This document shows positions 22,923-33,907 of a stretch of 64,000 bases of DNA, in pieces. Positions within the stretch are counted from its first letter, which is position 1. Every line of letters starts with the position of its first letter. Source of the stretch: Macrophomina tecta (Eukaryota > Ascomycota > Dothideomycetes > Botryosphaeriales > Botryosphaeriaceae); NCBI GenBank assembly GCA_024180945.1, contig JAKSGN010000041.1, positions 2,666,001 through 2,730,000 on the forward strand, in the 5' to 3' direction. The position numbers and the translations under genes were made by a program. The notes below the pieces were generated by a model. That model did no database searches, was not told where the DNA came from, and saw nothing but the letters and a program-made list of their open reading frames with translations.

Positions 22923-22948
22923 CGGGCGGGCGGCCGGGGGGAGGGGGG
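22923..22948 (+). other. G-run cluster, potential G-quadruplex
   Basis: Four runs of at least three G separated by loops of 1, 5 and 1 nt on the + strand. This satisfies the simple G-quadruplex pattern. It lies about 390 bp upstream of the CASTOR-like start codon, on the strand opposite to that gene's coding strand. Confidence 0.6.
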
Positions 22949-25154
22949 CGGTCGGCACGGACTGGCTGGGCAGTGCTGGAGGCTGAGGGCCGAGGGCTGG
23001 GGGCAGCTGGTCGTTGAAGCGCCTGCCAGACCGGGAAAGGCAGAATCCGGGGAAGCGACAGGCTGGATTCGGAGAGGTGCAGGCGAGGCCCTGGGTGGCT
23101 GCAAGACAGCAGAGCACAAGCAAGCTAGGGCGCGTGGGACGGGACGCTGGGGTGCTATAGTGTGGCCGGTAGCACGGCCCTTGTCGACGCCCGGCTCAGC
23201 GGTTGATGTGCTCTTGTCCTACGGGCCAGTGGGAGGTGTCGTTCTTGAAGTTCATACCCGGATGCAGCAGCGGGGGACGGTGGGAGCTGGGCGAGAGCTC
23301 GACCGGCTCGGGCGCGGGCCAGATAAAGCAGACGGCGGTGGAGCTCAGGTGACGGGGTCGAGTGTCGCGCAGGAGAGGGGCCGGTTGGGCGCCGCTGGTC
23401 GCACGATTGGCGATGTGGTCGAGGGCGTATGGGAGGGCGGCGGCCGAGGGCGTGCCAGCGTCGAGGGCGGGCGTGGGGGAGCGGCACACTAACGCCTCTG
23501 TCCCAAAGCGCAACGGTGCTGACGAGCGCTGGGAGGCGGCGGTGGTGGTGAGGGGCGCGGGCGATTTATGTTAGCCGGAGCTGTTCGTTAGTGTGGAGCC
23601 TGCGATAGCCAGGAGATTTGCAGGCCGGCGCAGCGGGAGATGGCCAGTGGCTGACCGGCATCACGAGTCGCGCGCGCCGTCACCTGCGCTGGTGTTTCTG
23701 TCGGCTGCAGCGCTGCCCGCCCTGCGCGTCTCACCCACGCCCAGCGCGATCGCATCGCCATGACGCGGCCGGGATGGGCGCGTTCCTGGACGACGGGGGC
23801 GCGGCGGCCGAGGGAGGGTCTGGTGAGAGAGAGGGAGGTGGGGGGAGAGAGCAGCGCAGCAGCCGACACTAAGCGCCCGACATCCGCCGGCCTGCGGGTG
23901 CAGCGCTTCGATCGCCAGCGCAGCACTCGTCCCGCGCTCGCCCTGCTGTTCTGGGCTAGCAATTCCCACGCCGTCCGTGGCTGTCTGGGACGCGGCGATG
24001 CGCAGTCGGGGTCCAGCGCGCGCGCGCTGCCAGACCCTGCACCAAAGCTTGGCCTGCCCGCCGCCTGCACCTGCCCCCCCCCCAACCTCCCACCACCATC
24101 TCTCTCCTCCAAACCCGCCAACGCCCGGCCACGCCGTGCCTGCTGCTCCTCCGCTCCCTCGGCCTCCTTCCTGCAGCCGCCCGTCCCGCCGCGTCCATGA
24201 TGTCAGGCCGCCGTTCCTCTGCTCACTGCGTCCCATCCTTAGAGACACGGGACCAAGCCCTGGCCAGCACCTGCATGCACCCACCCCTCCCCCGCTCGCC
24301 TGCCCACGCCGCACCAGATGAGCGCCCCTCCTTCAGCCCCCAGCCGCCTGCCACTCTGGACCTGCTCCATCAGCCGCACCGTTCCTCTGCCCTATAGGCG
24401 CTCGTCCCGCGTCCTGACCCCACCGCGCAGCTGTGCGACCTCTGGCGACGAGAGCTCTCTCATGGCCCATTCGCGCCATCGCCTGCTACCCCTCCCGTTT
24501 CGAAACCGCAGAACCACGCTAGCGTGGGGGATCCTCCGCCATCGCCATCGTCACAGCCCGTTTCCCCACAAAAGAAGAGATGTGCGCCTTGCATGGCGGG
24601 GCTGCTGTGTGCGAGTGGCGACGCCCGCTGCAGCCGCCTGTCCCACCTATAACCTGTCCACGTCCTCGGAAACCCCCATTGGTACTTTCCGCTGTGCAGC
24701 TGTGCGACTGTTGCCAAGGCAGCGCGGGTATCCTGCCCTCCCGTTGGCCCCCTCCCCACGGCTAATTGCAGGCCGGCCAAGCCCAGTGCTCTCGTGAACC
24801 GCTCCGCCAGAACAGGCCAGTGCGGCCCCCATGGCATTCTAGATGTCCATGGCCCTGCCGACCGGACGCTATCCCATTAAAGTAAGCAGCGGCCCTCGTC
24901 CACCTCCTCCAACTAGCCCGCTTCGTGACGAAACATGTGGAGTAGGTGGACTGTTCCTGGGATCATTGATCATGCTGCATTTTCACTCGTCTATCACGTC
25001 ACTACGCACGCTTTCCAGTCCGCTGGTCGGAGCCCGGCACCTGCCTTTGTACCACTGGCCCATCAAACGACTCGGTCGCCCAACCGAGTGACGCATATGC
25101 ACCACACAATGACGGACTCGACTCCGGGGCCTAGGTGTGGAAATGTCGCAGTTT

Positions 25155-25168
25155 CCCCCCCCCCCCCC
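25155..25168. repeat. Poly(C) tract, 14 nt
   Basis: Uninterrupted C homopolymer in the gene-free region, read directly. Confidence 0.9.
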
Positions 25169-27735
25169 TGGTGCTCGAGCGCGCCCGATGCTAAGCTACA
25201 TACATGCCCTCCGCCCGCTCGCGTCCGTGTATATGTGCGCGTACAACAGTGCATCCGCTTCCTGCCGCGCGCGCATACGCCCGCCTTAGACGCAGCAGCC
25301 GTACCTTATCTATCTCCGGGCGGGTGCGTGCGCCGTAGCACGGTTCACAGCTAGTTCCGACGGTCGGAGGAGATAATGGGGGCCCCTTCATCGGAAGGGT
25401 CTCGAACGGAAGAGAGAAGAAAACAGAGTCAGCGCGCGCCGTGCCGCCGTCCGCGTCATTCCGATTCCCGGCCCGAAAGACCTTGGCTTTGGTTGAAATG
25501 CCGGCGCGATCGCGCTGATCGATAACCTTTTTTTTTTTTATTTTTCTGCCTCGGACGAAAGGGCCTTCATGGGGTTTGGTCGTGATACATGCGTACACAT
25601 GCTATCCAATTCTCGGTGGTATCTCCGATATCATCAGTGCCGCGATCGCCGCGTGAACCGGGGTTGGGGGTTTCTCGAGACTCGTTGGTCCCTTGTTCCT
25701 TGACCATCTGCCACTTGCGAACGCCCGGACAGCAGGGTGCGTTAGGCACGAGAAAATAAAAAAAAAAATTTAAAAATTTTAGATGGATCTGCAGGTGGTC
25801 GTTTTGGGCAGTCTTTCGGGAAGTTGCTCGGCGGATGCGTTATATCACACACGCTCCAATGGCCTCTTTACATGGTGGTCTTGGGTCTGGCGCAATCTAT
25901 CTCTTCGCATTTATGGGCGGGTGTGTAGCGGCCAATGCCTGGCGGCGGAGCTTCTTTAGGTGCCATGCTGAGGAGTCATCGCGCCATCCAATTTCGACTG
26001 GTAGGGGGAAAGAGGGGGGGGAGGGCTCATCAGGTGGGAAGCTCCGAGCGTGGGACACTGACTGTGCGAGTGGATGAGGTGTTTTCTTGAAGTGACAGTG
26101 CTTGCAGTATTGTCTCCGCATGTGTAGGAAGTGGCGTTGTTGGGACGTGGGTTGCGCCACGCCTTTGTGGTGCATAATTGGAGGAAATCATGGCCTTCTT
26201 TTGCACTGCAGCAGTAAGACGATGTCGTAAATGGGGCTTCCCCTACATTTTTGCCGGGGAAGCTGATGTTTCGTCTTTTTCTCGTGTCGTCATGAGGCTC
26301 GTTCGGCCGTTTGAAGGTTTCACGAAAAAAAAAAAGAGCATGATTTGAGAGTCCATTTGGATTCAACTCCGAATGCTTCCTGCTTCAATTTGGGGCCGGA
26401 GGGGTGTCGAAACTGTTCAAAAAGGCTAACTACACAATCGGATAAAAGCTACAATGCTCCCTCGGTTGAATCACACCACAACCTTCCACGTCTTCGTTCC
26501 CGAGATTCATTGGCTAATGAATCATCTTTAACTGGAGATTTGCGTGGGCAAGCTTTTAAACCTCCTTTTCTCCGGAATTTGCTCTATGATTGCCTTTTAC
26601 CATTATTTATAAGCTCTCAAGAAACAAGCAATGAGTGTTGCGAGTGAAGGCTGAGGGAAATCTATTGGTGGGGAATCCTGAACTTGTCTCGTGTGGGGAA
26701 GACGACTCCCAAGAACCCGCAGACGCGTGCTAGCCCGTCAGCGCGCATGATGGCTGCGTCTCGAGTGGTACAATGGGAAGGAGAAGGAACAGGAGCAATC
26801 TGGGCTAATGCTGCGTGTCTCGTATTCATGCAATGTACGTGATTACGTGGCAACCCAAGGCTGACTCCAGCTGCAGATCCAGATGCAGGCAGCCACATGA
26901 GGCTGAAACCGTCCTTGCTGGACTTCATACATTAAATACAATCATCTGCCTAAGGTCTCTCCGACTGCAGCCTTGCTGATTTGGGATCCATTTCCAAATC
27001 ACCTTCATCGACCTTCAGCGTATGCTCAACATCTCAACGGGCGAACACATCATAAGATCCCCAGCCTGAAGTCTGGCAGGCATAATTTCGGACTAAGCCT
27101 CCACTAGGGGCTTCAGGAAACGCCTATAACTTCGGTGGAATCGTCAGGTACTGTCCAATGTAACAAGGAGGAGGACGCGCTGCACGGCTCCTGATGTATT
27201 GAGAAACGTCGAACTTGTCGACCATGCATCGACTGCCGAAGCGCCGCCCATTATCGGTGGATACAAAAACTCGAAAAAGAACGCGCCAGAAGCCATCAAA
27301 AGCCTATCGCGAAGAACATGTTGTGCCCAGAATACCGAACACTTATGACTACCGCTCAGCTACAGCGGCGGTTTTGAGAGGAACTATAGCATTCCATCTT
27401 CCCTCGAATATGCTAATAAGGTGCGGTGCTAGAGGTGCGGCAATATCGATCGGTATTTCCAGCCCAATAGACTAAGCCAAATTTATGTCGCAGGCCTTCG
27501 TGGAATATTACGCATACTCTCGCGGAGTCAGAAGAATGCCTGTGATGCAATAATTTACTAAAACTATACGACAAATATACTCTCGGGACGCCGCTGGAGA
27601 CGAAAGTGTCCCTTGCATCCCTGAGTGGCTCTAATGTGTTACTATTCCAAGCATCCTTGACCGCCGCCCGAACGTGTCTCACGTGCGGTATCTCCACCCC
27701 CGACAGACCAGAACCCCGAATATACTGGAAGCAGC

Positions 27736-28618
27736 ATGTATAGATACGCATTGGATGACATGCCACGACTGCAGGGCTGCCTAAGCTTCTGCGGCGAGCA
27801 CCATGGCAGTATCTGCCACACATTACCAGAACAGCTAAGTGCCTGTCTTGTTTCACCAGTAGCAGCCTTCTTAACTGACGTTCAAGAAGGCTTTCTGATG
27901 AAAATAACCTCCCGCGTGCGATACTTTGCGCTTTCTTACGTCTGGGGCAATGTCGGCAAATATGATGAACTGTCAAGGACAATGTCGAAGGTCTCCAACG
28001 AAAAGAGTCCATCAGAACCGGAAGTAGAAACTTCGAACTCCTGCAAACTGTCCGGGATGCCATTCACATGGCTGAACAACTCTGAGAGGAATACCACTAG
28101 ATTGATAGATTATGCATTGTCCAGGATGTTTAAACTCAATGGTCGTCCCTCAAAGGGCTTTGGTGCAACTGCAAACTATCTAACAAGGGCCAAGAGTCAC
28201 TATACTACATCTGGGCATTCTCATTTGGACTATACTGCTACACGCATGTTCGCCTTCAGACACAGGATGATACCGTATCAAGGCACGTACGGATTCGTGC
28301 GATGAGATCAATTTATGCAAATGCATATTGTATTATTCTTGCTGCCCATCGGTTTGATTCAATTACGGCATCCCAGCTGTGGGGACCGGATTCCCACCAC
28401 GCCAATCTCAAACCAAACAAATAATAAACTTCCCCTCCTTTGAGCCCTGTAAACTGCGCGATTTTCATCCTTCTACTGACCCGCTATGGAGTGAAAGAGA
28501 CTGAAATTTTCAAGAAGGTTCTCTTTCCAGGCGGTCATTGTATTTCGGAGATGACGTTGTGACTTGGAAGCGTCAGACATGCCACTTCCTTTCTTCATAC
28601 AGCTTAGTGGCTTTGAAA
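27736..28618 (+). pseudogene. Decayed HET-domain (heterokaryon incompatibility) gene
   Basis: Three frames together carry the ordered landmarks of a HET domain. Frame one reads VRYFALSYVWGNV (around 27920-27955), preceded by CGEHHGSICH. In a second frame TVRDAIHMAEQL is followed by a TGA (28083), then E-E-Y-H, a TAG (28098) and IDRLCIVQDV; this lines up with the family pattern L-G-E-R-Y-L-W-V-D-x-L-C-I-V-Q-D-D, with the Trp replaced by TAG. The same frame continues at 28293 with IRAMRSIYANAYCIILAA. A third frame reads P-L-W-S-E-R-D, TGA (28502), then NFQEGSLSRRSLYFGDDVV, where the family has R-G-W-T-F-Q-E. HET proteins trigger cell death on allorecognition. With at least three stops and two frame changes this copy cannot make a full protein. 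One frame change may be an intron (about 28120-28258). Ends are approximate. Confidence 0.8.
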
Positions 28619-29751
28619 GGTGAGATTCCACGATGGTGCTTGGCATTCCAGTTCAATGTCCAAGATCAGACCCCCTCGTCGACTGGTCTCAAATCCCTCC
28701 GGAGACACCAGGGCAAGTTCAAGAGCGCCGGATCAGAAGCGACTACCACCAATGGGGAACAACGGAGCAAGAACACGCAAGAGTGGTGAATATGCAGCGA
28801 GTGTGGAGCATTACGGAGAACAGCTAGATAATACAGCCGCGCCAAATATCACTTTCCGATACCCAGTACCTTTGGGCCTACACGAGCTTACACAAGCCTT
28901 TGCAGATTGGCCCCCATTCCTCCGCTTACGCCCCAAGAGAGCCTTTTTACGATCAAAAATACTCTGAAGGGTATATCCCGAATTATCTATCAGGGGAGCT
29001 TTCGGATCCAGCTCAAAGATAGGTCGGCATCCTTCGTTTGAAGACAGCTAAGAAGGATCGAGTACCACTTCTTCAGGTTGGTGAGCTGGTGGCGTTATTG
29101 CGTGGCAGTTTTGTGGAACATTTTCCTGCTGTTAGCGTAAGATTAGGGGAAGAATTGGCTCGGAATCTTCGGCCCCGATCCGCAGGAATGTATCAGGCGA
29201 GAGAATATTTCGGCTCTCCTAGAGGCGATTCAACGGGTGGAGAAACCGATTTGGGGTTCGCAGGATCTAGAAGGCACTCACATTGAACTGAGGTAACCGA
29301 AACGGTGAGGACATGCAACTTCCCGGCATTGCATCGATATACATTTCTTGTATCTGTTGTATCATACTACTCCAATCCTCAGCTCTTACGCCCTGCTAGC
29401 ATATCTTATTCTTTATGCAGCGAATTGGTCATCTCCAGGGCAATTTACCCTTGTGAATACTAGGGCGCATTTAAAGTGAAAAGAAAATCTCGAAAGGTCA
29501 TGGTGCAAACACGCAAAACCGGGGCTGGGGGGAAACACGGTTGTCGAGCGTATAAATGAAACTTCAATCACTTGAACTCCAAGTTTTTGAAATTGTGCCG
29601 TGTCTTTTTGGAGATTCATTTTCGACAAAAACCGCATGCAAAATCAGGAGTGGGTCAGAAAAAGCGTTCGTATAGAAAATATTCACAAGAAAGTAAGCTA
29701 TGTCCAAAAAAAGTAAAAGGTGCCTCTCCTGTCCTCCTGAGTGCATGTCAT
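28619..29751. other. AT-richer intergenic region, possible HET gene tail
   Basis: Lies between the recognisable HET landmarks and the 3' end of the CDH gene. Short ORFs may be further decayed parts of the HET gene, but I could not align them. The remainder is non-coding. Confidence 0.35.
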
Positions 29752-32655
29752 CTAAAGGCACTATATATAAAAAAAAAAAAAAAATTAGCTATCTGTAGAA
29801 ACATCGAAAGGTGATTCTGGGACACTTACCTGCATGTAATCGACATTGCCCTCGAAGGAAGTGCACGTCAAGCCCTCCGCGCAGTGCCTTGAGCCAGTCC
29901 AGCTCCTGCCACCGCATTGATAGTACTGAGAAGAAGCATCGTCAGCAAACATTCAATCAACAGAAATAATCCACACAGACTTTGCTTTATGAATGAAAGC
30001 ATAAAAAGAGAATAAAAACATACGCCCTTCAGCGAGTACATTGCAACTGTCCGCTAACGCTACGCAGATTTCTCCAACACCTTTTCTTGTTGACTTTTTC
30101 TTTTTAACTCACTTTCTGAACATCCGTGGCAGGCGCAGACGCCAAGATCTTCTCGGCAGCCTTCTCCGCGACGGCGACGATGAGTGCGGACGGGTTGGTG
30201 GCGACCATGCCGGGGAAGATGGAGGCGTCGACGACATAGAGATTGTCGGTGCCGTAGACGCGGGTGTTGGTGTCGACAACGGAGGTGCCGCCTAGCAGAC
30301 CGCTGTCGGTGCCCATCTTAGCGGTGCCCATCCAGTGGTTGGCGCGGCGCTTGGAAGTGGACACGGGGATCTGCACACATGATTAATTTAATGCGAGAAA
30401 CTTGAAAAGGGAAATTGGAGACATACGCTGTCAACAAAGTCCTCGACAGTAGTGTTCGCCGGGGGCTGGGTGAAGACGATGCTGGGATCCTTGGAAAGAG
30501 CGGCTTGCAGGTTTTTGATACCCTGGACGACGGCGGCCTTGTCCTCTTTGGTGCGGAGGTACGGCACGGTCGAGACTTGCATGGTCAGGCCAGAGGTTAT
30601 AGAGAGAACACCACGAGAGGTTGCGCCGCGGCCAAGATATTGCGAGATGGTCATGGAGGTGTTGGTGTCACCCTCCACGCGGGCAGTCCACTGGATTTGA
30701 CGGGTGATGCCGTCACTGCCGGTGACCTGGTCCCACATAACGGGGCCGATGTTCGGAGCAGAGGTGGTAAGAACACCGGTGCGCCCGTTCAGGTAGGCTT
30801 CCTTGTCAGAAGCGATGGGGGCCTTCCAGGCACCGTAGAAGTCATAGAAAGTGACGTTCTTGTGGGTAATTTGGAGATCAGTGTTGGTGTGGTCGTCAAG
30901 ATTGTGGCCGACAGGGAGGTTAATCCACTGCTTCTCGTCGATCATAGTGGGCCCATCGATGGTGCTGGCGTTGACAACCTTGAGCTGTTCCTCTGGGCCA
31001 ATACCGCTGCGGAAAAGGATCTTGGTGGAGCCGAAAGTACCAGCGGAGAGAATGACGCGGCCAGTGCTGGCAGTGACGTTGACGGTGCCGCAGAGGCCAC
31101 CGTTGCCGTTCGACTGGACCTCGACACCGGTAATGTGGCCGCCGTTGCGGACGACACGGCGGACGGAAGTGTTCATCACAAGCTTGAAGTTTTTTCGGGA
31201 GGCAGCGTTGACAAGGTAAGTGCCCATGGGCCCGCCACGCTCACCGTTGGCGTACATGAAGGGAGCGTGAGCAAACGTCTTGTTCTTCGCATCAGGAGAC
31301 TCGTTTGCAGTGACCTGCTTCCAGTTTCCAGCAGCGAGGGCGTTGGACAGGACGTTGAAGCCTTGCTGGTAGTAGAGCTTGCCATCTGTCGAGGGATGGT
31401 CAGTGCCAGGAATGACCTTGAAGACGCGCTCGACGGCGGGTTTCATGTCCGCAGACTTCCAGCCAGCGGGAAAGTTGTAGTCCCAGTCGATGGCAGGAGC
31501 CTTCCACCACAGAGCAGCGTTGACAGCGGTGCCGCCACCGAGGACGCAACCGGCCATCTGGTCAATATCGTTACAGGCAATGTTGGCAGAGTCCACCCAG
31601 ATCTGGTTGCAGAGACCGGGAACATCAAAGCGGGTCAGGTTGGTTCCATCGAGCCACGAAGGCCTCCAGTTGGCAAAAGGCATGGCATCGCCCTCAATCC
31701 AGCGGCCAGACGAGGGAGGGCCCCTCTCGATCAGGAGAACGCTCTTGCCAGCCGCGCTGAGCTTATCAGCGAGCGGGATGCCACCCGCACCCGCACCGAC
31801 GATGATGTAGTCGTAAGTGTCAGTGGGGACGTTGGTGGCAGTGCAAGAGGCAACAGGGGCAGAAGTAGGAGTAGCAGTGGAGGTGCCGTTGGTGCCAGGA
31901 ACGGTACCGCTCGGAGCGGGGGTCGAGGTGGGCACGGTTCCAGTAGCAGAGGCAGCCCAAGTAGAGTAGGCCGTGTTCCTAGCGCTGGCGACAATGTGGC
32001 CGTATTGACCCATACCGTTGTCGTGCTGAGCAATGGTACCGGCCGAGTCATCTACGGGGTTGGGGGAGTCCTTGGCCTGAACCCAGCCGATGACCTGAAC
32101 CGCGCCAGTAGGGAGCTGCGAGCCGGTTGCTCCATTATGGTCCCAGACAAAGCACCACTGGCAGCGGTAGATGTAAGAGAAGTGAGTCTCGTTGATGGAG
32201 TGGGAGATCTCGGAGATGGTGGCGTTGCCGGTGTAAATGTCGGGAGTGGTGTAGCCGCTTGCGTAACGGAAGGAGGTCTTGATGCTCTCGCCATCAACCC
32301 AGGCAAGGAGGAGCAGGGCGGAAGTCATGCCACCGCCGTGGGAGATACCAGACCAACCGGCTCCGCTCTGGCGAGAGCCGACGATGTGGCCAATGTACTC
32401 ATCGTTGCTGCCGCCGGCCTCGCCAGGCAGAGCCATACCGAACTGGAAACCACCGGTGGTTTGGGCAGCGGGAATGGTGTATTGCCAGAACTTGATGCCG
32501 GTGTCGGCATCAGTGTAGTAGGCACCGGTCTGGGCGGAGACGACAGGGTAAACTGCGTTTGGTTAGGATAAGCTTAAGCTTGAAAGCCGGCACATGGTAC
32601 ACTCACGGAGAGACGAAAGGAGGGGCACAGCCCTGAAGATGCTGGAGAACTTCAT
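29752..32655 (-). CDS. Cellobiose dehydrogenase with C-terminal CBM1
   Basis: My model has six exons on the - strand: 32655-32607, 32552-30427, 30370-30113, 30053-30024, 29925-29830, 29760-29752, giving 855 residues. Residues 1-23 are a signal peptide ending VSA. A cytochrome b domain (24-215) has likely haem ligands M92 (HGGGMTSALLLLAW) and H193 (AQHDNGMG). A Ser/Thr/Pro linker (about 217-260) leads to a GMC flavodehydrogenase with FAD motif IIVGAGAGG, catalytic-type H737 (NHWMGTAKMG) and N784 (MVATNPSALI). The C-terminus (822-855) is a CBM1: YYQCGGRSWTG, four Cys (825, 836, 842, 854) and final Q-C-L. A frame read without splicing stops after residue 811 and misses this. The last 9-nt exon follows a T-rich tract and TATATAG acceptor. 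The enzyme oxidises cellobiose outside the cell and passes electrons to AA9 LPMOs, one of which is its divergent neighbour. A TATA-like TATATCTA lies about 100 bp upstream of the start. Confidence 0.92.
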
Positions 32656-33123
32656 ATTGGAAGCTGGCGACCCGGCGCCGAGGAAGAAAAGAATGGCAGG
32701 GAACAGAGTGGTGAACAAGGTGTCAAGGCAAAAAGAGTGGTGCCTGTGATGGGGTAGATATATGGCGGGCAGCAGCCAATGGGCTTATATGTATCGAGAA
32801 GGCATAACTTGCGCATGGTTAGATTGTTAGGCGCACCGAGGGCGCTGGTCAGCCGGCAGGGCCGGGCTCCCGTTGGCCGACCAGGCTGGCGGCATCGAGG
32901 CCCGTGGCAAGCGAGGTTTGCCATGTTTCGACACAGATCAGAGGCGCGGGCGAGGTTTGCGGGCGCCGAGTTGGACGGGCCAGTGCCCTGGCGGCGACAT
33001 GTTCGGCGGTGGACGTGTGATTGAGGTTGATTGCCGCCAAGCAGGAGCAGTAGCTGGGAAACTCGCCTAGGTTGCCGGATGCGGTAAGGGAGGGGTGCCC
33101 AGCGGCAGCCTTGTTTCTGCTCG

Positions 33124-33130
33124 TTTAGCC
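33124..33130 (-). promoter_or_regulatory. XlnR/Xyr1-type motif GGCTAAA
   Basis: TTTAGCC on the + strand, so GGCTAAA on the - strand, the consensus reported for the (hemi)cellulase activators XlnR/Xyr1. It is about 470 bp upstream of the CDH start. A 7-mer occurs often by chance, so this counts mainly because three matches share one intergenic region. Confidence 0.4.
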
Positions 33131-33598
33131 GCCCCTCCTGTCATTACACTTGCTCCCGCTGCTTCTTCCGCCAACGGTGTGCCTGCTTCAGCACGCCGGG
33201 CAAGGCAGAGACAAGCTTTCTGATGCACCCCCCGGCGGCTGGCGCAGCCTGTCACACGCGGCTGGAAGACTCCGGGGGGCCCGCTCGACTGCAGCACTGC
33301 GAAACGCCAACATGCGCGCCAGCCAATACCGGTGGCGCTAAATTGCTTATACAGGCGCCTGCTCGGACCGCCGATGCGACACCCCGGCCGTTTCTCGCTA
33401 CTCTGTCGTATGTTTCAACCTCCGCTTTGGACTTCGCTTGCCTTGGCCCCTCCCAAACCGGCCGCTGCGGGGGTGCCCTCTATCGACCCCCAAGCCACAA
33501 TTGCCTCTTCCTCTCACTGCGAGCCTCGATCTCGCTAGCGTATCTGACTGTTTTACTATAGGTAGCAAACGTACTATAGTCGTGCAAGGTTGATCTTC

Positions 33599-33605
33599 TT
33601 TAGCC
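33599..33605 (-). promoter_or_regulatory. XlnR/Xyr1-type motif GGCTAAA
   Basis: A second exact GGCTAAA on the - strand, about 300 bp upstream of the LPMO start. It is the start of an imperfect direct repeat whose second copy begins at 33789. Confidence 0.4.
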
Positions 33606-33788
33606 AGATGAACATGCGTCCCCGCCATCGCCTGCTGTTGCTGCGCGTCTGCTGCCCCTGCTCCGCTTCCAGAATCAGTTCCATCATGCGCCTGGCGGCC
33701 CACGACGTTTCGTTCCGTTTCCAATTGAGCTCGTGGCCCCCGGAGTGCTCTGCCGACGGATGTTCACTGCTTTCTCCGTCTATCCTCA

Positions 33789-33794
33789 TTAGCC
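33789..33794 (-). promoter_or_regulatory. XlnR/Xyr1-type motif GGCTAA
   Basis: A third GGCTAA match on the - strand, about 115 bp upstream of the LPMO start. It is embedded in the second copy of the TAGCCAGAT repeat. Confidence 0.4.
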
Positions 33795-33907
33795 AGATAA
33801 ATACGCGATCCGCCGTGTTGTCACTCAGATGCCTCGTCCTTCTCCAAATCACTGATCGGCAGCGCCGTGGCCTTTTTTGTTCCTCCCCACTGTCTTCAGT
33901 CTCCACC

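Larger units (their letters stand above)
22537..27735. other. Large gene-free region with composition shift
   Basis: About 5.2 kb without a supportable gene. From 22.5 to about 25.5 kb it is strongly GC-rich and gives many overlapping ORFs on both strands, none with a recognisable domain. From about 25.5 kb onward it becomes AT-richer and leads into the HET pseudogene. It contains a G-run cluster (22923-22948), a poly(C) tract (25155-25168) and short poly(A)/poly(T) runs near 25530 and 25760. Confidence 0.45.
32656..33907. promoter_or_regulatory. Shared divergent CDH-LPMO promoter region
   Basis: 1,252 bp between the start codons of CDH (-) and the AA9 LPMO (+). It contains three matches to the XlnR/Xyr1 core GGCTAA (bottom strand), listed separately. 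It also has several matches to the CreA core SYGGRG or its complement, for example near 33230-33235, 33270-33277, 33382-33387 and 33468-33473. No gene is supported inside it. Co-regulation by an inducer of plant cell-wall enzymes is an inference from these motifs and the gene pair. Confidence 0.55.

Noticed and set aside
22782..24837. Many overlapping ORFs on both strands (up to about 220 codons)
   Set aside because: The stretch is very GC-rich, so stops are rare in all frames. The products are Pro/Arg/Ala/Gly-rich with no domain and no splice-supported model.
30415..32571. A 718-codon open frame on the + strand, the longest simple ORF in the window
   Set aside because: It is exactly antisense to the CDH coding exon, has low-complexity Gly/Val/Asp-rich content and no domain. 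It is a GC-codon shadow.
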